This document shows positions 43,629 through 48,089 of a stretch of DNA of 48,089 nucleotides, piece after piece. Within the stretch, counting starts at the first letter, position 1, and each line of letters starts with the position of its first letter. The translations under genes were made by a program, and so were the position numbers. A model generated the notes under the pieces. It had not been told where the DNA came from, did no database searches, and saw only the letters and a list, made by a program, of their open reading frames with translations. The stretch lies in contig DRHF01000001.1 of NCBI GenBank assembly GCA_011049715.1, positions 1 to 48,089 on the forward strand. The letters are read 5' to 3'. This DNA is from Desulfobacterales bacterium (lineage in GTDB: Bacteria > Desulfobacterota > Desulfobacteria > Desulfobacterales > UBA2156).

Positions 43629-45015
43629 TTTGATCATCATCGGTGGGGGGCCGGCGGGAATCACAGCCGCAACAGAGGCGGTCCGTCTCGGCGCTTCAGT
43701 CGCCCTCGTTGATGAAAACCGAAATGTCGGTGGAAATGTATTTCATCATACAGACCAGGGACCGACAACCGGTCCATCAGATAAAATTGAAACCCGGATC
43801 GGCGCTCAAATCCTAAAAGACTTTGATCAGGTTAAAGATAAAATATCCGTATACCTCCAAACGGAAGTATGGGATTTTATAGATCAAAAGACCGTCTTGC
43901 TTTACGCCCAAAAAAAACACGGGATTAAAGAAAAGCAGATCACCGGAAAAAAACTGATTATCGCGGAGGGCGCCTTTGAACGGGTGGTTCCCTTTTCCGG
44001 GTGGACCCTCCCCGGAGTTTTTTCGATCGGGGGGTTGAATGCGTTGGCCAAGGGAGGCGTTTTACCCGGAAAACGGTTTTTAATTGCCGGAAGCGGGCCT
44101 TTGCAGCTCGTCGTTGCCCATCACCTGATCAATGCAGGAGCGAAGATCGCGGGAATCGTTGATGCCGCTTCATTGACCGAAGCAGCCTCAACCGTTATCA
44201 GGTCTCTCACGAGCATCGGCGCCCAAAGGCTGCGATCGGGATTCGATTATATACAAAATATTCGAAAACAAAAAATACCGATCCATAGTGCCCATGTAAT
44301 CACAAAGGCATCCGGCATAAACGAAGTTGAAAAAGCGACTATCGTCCGTGTTGATCGATCCTGGCGCCCGATAAAAGGGACCGAAAAAGTTCTGGCAGTT
44401 GATGCAATCGCATACGGTTTCGGCCTGATTCCATCTACCGCACTGACCCGCCTGTGTGGATGCCGGCATACATATGACGCACATCTCGGCTATTGGAGAG
44501 TCGAACACAACGACCAAATGGAAACCTCGATTGCCGGTGTTTTTGTTGCCGGTGACGGCCGGACGATCAAGGGATATGCGGCAGCCATCGAGGAGGGGAG
44601 AGTCGCGGCAACCGAAGCCGCGGTTCAGCTCGGGCATATCAGCCGAAATGAGGCCGATCGCTCACTCGGACCCTCCCGAAAAAAGCTAAAACAATTCCGA
44701 CGGTTTGGCCGAATACTCGATACACTTTCTGCAATAAGGCCGGGCATTTTGGAGGTCCTTTCAGATGATACGATTGTTTGCCGCTGCGAGGAGGTGACCC
44801 TCGGGAAGATTGCCTCGTCGGTGACTGACGGCGCCATTGATGTAAACGACGTAAAGAGAAGGACCCGCCTGGGGATGGGTCACTGCCAGGGACGCATCTG
44901 CGGCCAGCTCATAAACGAATTGATATGGAAATTTACAGGCGACAGTAAGGAACGGACCTTATTTACCCCCCGTATCCCGGCCAAACCGGTTCCGTTTGAG
45001 GCCCTGACCGGCTGA
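43615..45015 (+). CDS. NAD(P)/FAD-dependent oxidoreductase subunit with C-terminal BFD-like iron-sulfur domain
   Basis: This is the third part of the dehydrogenase complex, 466 residues. Seen: the FAD loop LIIIGGGPAGITAATEAVRLG; a second nucleotide loop, RFLIAGSGPLQLVVAHHLI; an AIAYGFGLIPST and VAGDGRTIKGYAAAIEEGRVAATEAA closing region; and a C-terminal cluster motif Cys389-x-Cys391, Cys424-x4-Cys429 like bacterioferritin-associated ferredoxin domains. The architecture matches LhpE/HcnB/OoxA-type alpha subunits. It starts inside the 2Fe-2S gene. It carries electrons to an acceptor, probably quinone or ferredoxin in an anaerobe (inference). Confidence 0.92.
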   Translation: MNAFDLIIIGGGPAGITAATEAVRLGASVALVDENRNVGGNVFHHTDQGPTTGPSDKIETRIGAQILKDFDQVKDKISVYLQTEVWDFIDQKTVLLYAQKKHGIKEKQITGKKLIIAEGAFERVVPFSGWTLPGVFSIGGLNALAKGGVLPGKRFLIAGSGPLQLVVAHHLINAGAKIAGIVDAASLTEAASTVIRSLTSIGAQRLRSGFDYIQNIRKQKIPIHSAHVITKASGINEVEKATIVRVDRSWRPIKGTEKVLAVDAIAYGFGLIPSTALTRLCGCRHTYDAHLGYWRVEHNDQMETSIAGVFVAGDGRTIKGYAAAIEEGRVAATEAAVQLGHISRNEADRSLGPSRKKLKQFRRFGRILDTLSAIRPGILEVLSDDTIVCRCEEVTLGKIASSVTDGAIDVNDVKRRTRLGMGHCQGRICGQLINELIWKFTGDSKERTLFTPRIPAKPVPFEALTG

Positions 45016-45084
45016 TCGTTGCCGTGCACTTAACCGATTTAAACCCGGGCCATCCGTTACGCGACTTTGCAAAAGGACATATTT

Positions 45085-46656
45085 ATGAAACGAAAAATCA
45101 CACTGTTGATCATGTCCGGAAATATCATCGGCGCTTTCCTGGCCTTTCTTTATTTCACAGCCATCCGGCAACCCAGTTCTGTTCACCCCGAAGTCCCTCC
45201 CTATTACCACGTTCTTTTTTTTATTATAGGCACTGCCTTTCTTGTCGGAATTGCCTCGATCATAATAAAGAGAGTGGCTTCGATCCTGTATGAAGTAGCA
45301 GATGGCGGAGTTTCCATCGAAAGCCTGGATGAAATTTCCGCCCGCCGTGCTAAAAGGAATGCGATTCAGTTTCCACTGATTATGGCGGGGATTACTTTTT
45401 TGATCTGGATCCTTGCCGGGTTCATTTTCGCCCTGCTGCAACCGATTTTCACCCAGATGTTCTTCGGCGTCGAGCCCTCGGGTTTGGTGGAATTGATGAT
45501 CACATTTTTTGGCATCGTAGTTCTGGGTGGATCGATCACCTCGCTTTTCATCTATTTTTCAACTGAAAGTATTTGGCGAAAAGCGCTGCCAAAATTTTTC
45601 CCCGAGGGCGAGCTCGACCAGGTAAGCGATTCATTTAAGGTCAACGTGAGAATACGCCTTCTCGTTGTGTTTCTGGCCATCAGTTTGATCCCGCTTCCGA
45701 TACTCGGATTGACCGCCTATTCCAAAGCACAAGCCTTGCATACCGCCGATGCGATCGCACGGACTCAAATCATGTCTTCCCTTCTTGTACAAACCATTTT
45801 TATTATTGCAATTTCCGTGATAACTTCCCTTTTACTCTCGTTTTTTGTCTCAAAGAGCGTTTCAACCCCTTTGGAAAAGTTAGCCCATGCCATAAGTGAG
45901 GTCGAGAAAGAAAACCTCAACGTTCAAATGGATATCGTATCCAACGATGAAATCGGCAAGGTTACCGAAGGGTTCAATCGAATGGTCAAGGGGTTGAAAA
46001 AATCCGAATTGTTAAAAGAATCCTTCGGAAAGTACCTATCAGAGGAAATTCGGGATGAAATTCTTTCTGGCAGGGTTTCACTTGATGGTGAGATGAAACG
46101 GGTCACTCTGCTGTTTTCAGACCTGCGCGATTTTACAACCATGGTTGAAAACACACACCCCACAAAGGTGGTCACGATACTGAATCAGTACTTTACGGAG
46201 ATGACCTCGGCGATCAAGGTCCATAGGGGACAGGTGCTTCAGTATGTGGGTGATGAGATCGAGGCGGTGTTCGGCGCACCGGTTGCCTACGATGATCACC
46301 CGGATATGGCGGTCAGGGCGGCGTTGGAGATGAGAAAACGATTGATCGTTTTGAACCAGAGCCTGCAAAAACAGGGGTTCAAACCATTACGTCACGGCAT
46401 CGGCATCCACACCGGCGCTGTACTGGCGGGGAACATCGGGAGTAAAGACCGCATATCCTATGCTCTGGTCGGAGATACGGTCAACCTCGCTTCACGGATC
46501 GAGGGCCTTACCAAAACATATTCCTGGGATATCATCCTGAGTCAAACCTCCCATGATCTTTTGATCGATACCTTTCCGACCGATCAGCTCTCGGCAGTAA
46601 AACTCAAGGGCAAAAAAGAGGAAGTGATAATTTACAAGCTTTTGGATCAAGCCTGA
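45085..46656 (+). CDS. Membrane-bound adenylate/guanylate cyclase with HAMP domain
   Basis: This 523-residue sensor cyclase starts at ATG 45085, eight bases after AAAGGA; an in-frame TTG at 45067 is weaker. About six hydrophobic segments fill residues 1-260, followed by a HAMP linker (about 258-310, with VSNDEIGKVTEGFNRMV) and a class III catalytic domain (about 330-520). Seen in it: LLFSDLRDFTTM and YVGDEIEAVFGAP with the two metal Asp residues, and LVGDTVNLASRIEGL with the Asn/Arg pair. The second motif has GDE where the three-GAF cyclase at the left end has GDG. Its signal is probably sensed by the membrane part. It is separated from the hydroxyproline operon by about 70 bases on the same strand; a shared transcript is possible. 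Confidence 0.92.
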   Translation: MKRKITLLIMSGNIIGAFLAFLYFTAIRQPSSVHPEVPPYYHVLFFIIGTAFLVGIASIIIKRVASILYEVADGGVSIESLDEISARRAKRNAIQFPLIMAGITFLIWILAGFIFALLQPIFTQMFFGVEPSGLVELMITFFGIVVLGGSITSLFIYFSTESIWRKALPKFFPEGELDQVSDSFKVNVRIRLLVVFLAISLIPLPILGLTAYSKAQALHTADAIARTQIMSSLLVQTIFIIAISVITSLLLSFFVSKSVSTPLEKLAHAISEVEKENLNVQMDIVSNDEIGKVTEGFNRMVKGLKKSELLKESFGKYLSEEIRDEILSGRVSLDGEMKRVTLLFSDLRDFTTMVENTHPTKVVTILNQYFTEMTSAIKVHRGQVLQYVGDEIEAVFGAPVAYDDHPDMAVRAALEMRKRLIVLNQSLQKQGFKPLRHGIGIHTGAVLAGNIGSKDRISYALVGDTVNLASRIEGLTKTYSWDIILSQTSHDLLIDTFPTDQLSAVKLKGKKEEVIIYKLLDQA

Positions 46657-46852
46657 AGAGGCAGTTTCAAAAGGATTGCCTTAAAATGCATTTTATGATA
46701 GATGTTAAGCTCTGAAAGGGTGCTGGATGCGTATCTCTTAGATTTCCTTGATGAAATCATTGGACGTATCAAGGAGAAAACATACATTTTCTGTAACTAT
46801 TCAACGAAAAATTTGCGAGACTCGATCTCGGCCCGGGTCAGTAAAAGTAAAG

Positions 46853-46901
46853 AACCCAGGCCCTCAGGACCTGGGTTTGCCTTCGCCCCCTGAAAGGGGG
46901 C
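46853..46901. other. Two adjacent perfect hairpins upstream of the accessory two-gene module
   Basis: AACCCAGG (46853-46860) pairs with CCTGGGTT (46870-46877). GCCCCC (46885-46890) pairs with GGGGGC (46896-46901) around a TGAAA loop. They lie in the 309-base gap (46657-46965) after the cyclase gene, which otherwise shows only an 8-base direct repeat (GGAGTAAT/GGAGTAAC at 46935-46950) and a GGAAGG ribosome binding site. They could be a terminator, a border or a recombination site of a mobile module. Confidence 0.6.
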
Positions 46902-46965
46902 TTAGTAGAGTTCCTTGCAGTCCCAGTGTTTATTGGAGTAATGGAGTAACGGAAGGTCATGTGCA

Positions 46966-47190
46966 ATGGAACACCGTCATATCAATACAAAAGATAGGGA
47001 ATGGGGCGTAGCCGTCGTACACTCAATATGGGAACGTGGCTCGGAAGATGATATTCGTGATCTTATCCGTGAAGTGAAGAAAAATGCAAAGGCTGCTGAT
47101 GCTGTGCGACGAGCTATATCTCACTCAGAAGTATATGGTTGGCCAACATTTTTTAAGCTGTACTTAGACAAGATTTATGGCAGAGAATAG
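46966..47190 (+). CDS. Small helical protein of unknown function, partner of the nucleotidyltransferase-fold gene
   Basis: This is a 74-residue protein starting at ATG 46966 with GGAAGG nine bases upstream. It looks entirely helical: a charged central stretch (SEDDIRDLIREVKKNAKAADAVRR) and an aromatic C-terminus (GWPTFFKLYLDKIYG). I do not recognise its family. Its end overlaps the following gene by 14 bases, so the two are translationally coupled. By position and size it could be the antitoxin of a type IV-like pair; no DNA-binding helix-turn-helix is evident. Confidence 0.6.
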   Translation: MEHRHINTKDREWGVAVVHSIWERGSEDDIRDLIREVKKNAKAADAVRRAISHSEVYGWPTFFKLYLDKIYGRE

Positions 47191-47887
47191 AGAGACTTAC
47201 TGGCAACAGTGGGAGAAACTTCTTGAGGCGGCGGCAACTATTCAGGGGCTTCTTCCCGGAACTGTTATGGTCGGCGGCAGCGCTGCTGCTATGCATGTCA
47301 AGCATCGCTATTCTTTTGATGCGGATCATGTTTTGGCAGGGCTGAAAGAAAATTATGAAAAAGTTCTTGATTTTCTTGAAGGCAGAGATGATTGGGAAAC
47401 CTCCCGTATAAATCCTCCAAAATTGATTTTAGGACGGTTTCAAGGGGTTGAGACCGGCATTCGTCAACTGAGGCGAAACTGTCCGTTAGAGACAGAAATC
47501 GTAAATATAAGCGGCAAATCAATAACTGTCCCGACCGTACCCGAGATGCTGAGAACCAAGGGATGGATGATCGTTTCCCGCAATGCAACTCGAGATTACA
47601 TTGATTTCGCAGCGTTAGCCAAGCATATCAGCATGAAAGGAACAATAGATTCTTTAAAAGACTTTGATTCTTATTATTCAGATTTGATAAGGGGGAAGCA
47701 GGCGTCGCCTGTTGTTCAACTTGTTCGGCAGCTTGCAGAACCTAAACCTGGGGATCTGGATGGAATTGATCTATCACATTACAAAGGAATCAAACCTCCT
47801 TTTGATTCCTGGGATAATATTAGGAGGGTTTGCGAAGAAATATCCGTGGAATTAGGGGACAGATTGGACGAATTTGAAAGAAGATGA
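47177..47887 (+). CDS. Nucleotidyltransferase-fold protein, AbiEii-like
   Basis: This is a 236-residue protein. Seen: GTVMVGGSAAAMHVKHRYSFDADHV, which fits the nucleotidyltransferase signature: GGS (residues 33-35), an HR-x-S helix, and the metal aspartates Asp48-x-Asp50. A helical C-terminal part follows. The pattern is that of AbiEii/type IV toxin-antitoxin toxins and MNT-type tRNA-modifying toxins. The substrate may be a tRNA or a protein, unproven here. It overlaps the 74-residue gene, giving a two-gene module at the end of a chromosomal block and next to hairpins, which suggests an acquired unit. Family-level assignment is moderate. Confidence 0.7.
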   Translation: MAENRETYWQQWEKLLEAAATIQGLLPGTVMVGGSAAAMHVKHRYSFDADHVLAGLKENYEKVLDFLEGRDDWETSRINPPKLILGRFQGVETGIRQLRRNCPLETEIVNISGKSITVPTVPEMLRTKGWMIVSRNATRDYIDFAALAKHISMKGTIDSLKDFDSYYSDLIRGKQASPVVQLVRQLAEPKPGDLDGIDLSHYKGIKPPFDSWDNIRRVCEEISVELGDRLDEFERR

Positions 47888-48089
47888 GACATTCTGTACT
47901 TACTTGTCAACAAAGAAACAACGTCCCTTTATCCTCTTTACAGGTTTACTAATGAGTGCGTTATTATTTAGACATCCGTTGCCATTTACCTATGGATTTA
48001 TCTGCAAAGCCGGGCAGGGTTTTTAATCGGCAGCCGGGTCACTGTTTGAAGGTCTTAGCGGGCGTTTAGCCGGAACCTTCCGAGGCCTT
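47888..48089. other. Unassigned 3' end of the window
   Basis: No gene with a supported start is visible. The stretch contains a CCGGGCAGGG...CGGCAGCCGGG partial repeat near 48009-48037 but no clear terminator or RNA. A gene or mobile element may begin beyond the edge. Confidence 0.4.

Noticed and set aside
46702-46893. Open frame of 63 codons after the second cyclase gene
   Set aside because: It has no family resemblance, runs through the paired hairpins and has no convincing start signal.

Overview
The window looks like a chromosomal segment of an anaerobic deltaproteobacterium (Desulfobacterota, probably Desulfobacterales-like). That placement is inferred from gene content and order: a psd-pssA-leuB-asd block, lon beside tsaB, an ADP-forming acyl-CoA synthetase split into two subunits, a pyrrolysine-free MttB-family methyltransferase, and two multi-domain class III nucleotide cyclases. 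No rRNA, tRNA or CRISPR array was seen.

Left part (1-9.1 kb). A nitroreductase cut by the window edge is followed by a membrane-anchored three-GAF adenylate/guanylate cyclase on the minus strand. Next comes a tight minus-strand trio: lipoprotein, duplicated DUF350 membrane protein and membrane-embedded spermidine-synthase-like protein. Then dtd and a small D-Ala-D-Ala carboxypeptidase lie on the plus strand, convergent with folE2.

Housekeeping part (9.1-23.9 kb). The minus strand carries lon, tsaB, psd, pssA, leuB, asd, greA, rpoZ and folE2. They cover proteolysis, tRNA modification, phosphatidylethanolamine synthesis, leucine and aspartate-family amino acids, transcription and pterin synthesis. 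A roughly 147-bp MITE-like element sits between greA and rpoZ, and the 3' end of rpoZ holds a 30-bp tandem duplication. The plus strand, divergent from lon, carries a prepilin peptidase, a LysE-type exporter, queE, queC, an Xaa-Pro aminopeptidase and the two ADP-forming acyl-CoA synthetase subunits behind a near-consensus promoter.

Imino-acid island (23.9-45.0 kb). This is the most notable part. It holds a PutA-type proline dehydrogenase/P5C dehydrogenase, two ornithine-cyclodeaminase-superfamily genes, an MttB-family methyltransferase, an undescribed Rossmann protein, an APH-fold kinase, a complete LivKGFHM-type ABC importer with a Tat-targeted binding protein, and an MFS transporter. It ends with a five-gene cluster of hydroxyproline epimerase, DapA-type deaminase and three-part flavin/iron-sulfur D-hydroxyproline dehydrogenase. 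Together these suggest import and anaerobic catabolism of hydroxyproline and proline. The MttB homologue raises the possibility that N-methylated forms (proline betaine, hydroxyproline betaine) are demethylated first. No 2-oxoglutarate-semialdehyde dehydrogenase, corrinoid protein or second-step corrinoid methyltransferase is in the window.

Right end (45.0-48.1 kb). A second cyclase (six membrane segments, HAMP, cyclase domain) is followed by strong paired hairpins and a two-gene module. That module is a 74-residue protein overlapping a nucleotidyltransferase-fold protein of AbiEii type, plausibly a toxin-antitoxin-like accessory unit. The last 200 bases hold nothing recognisable.
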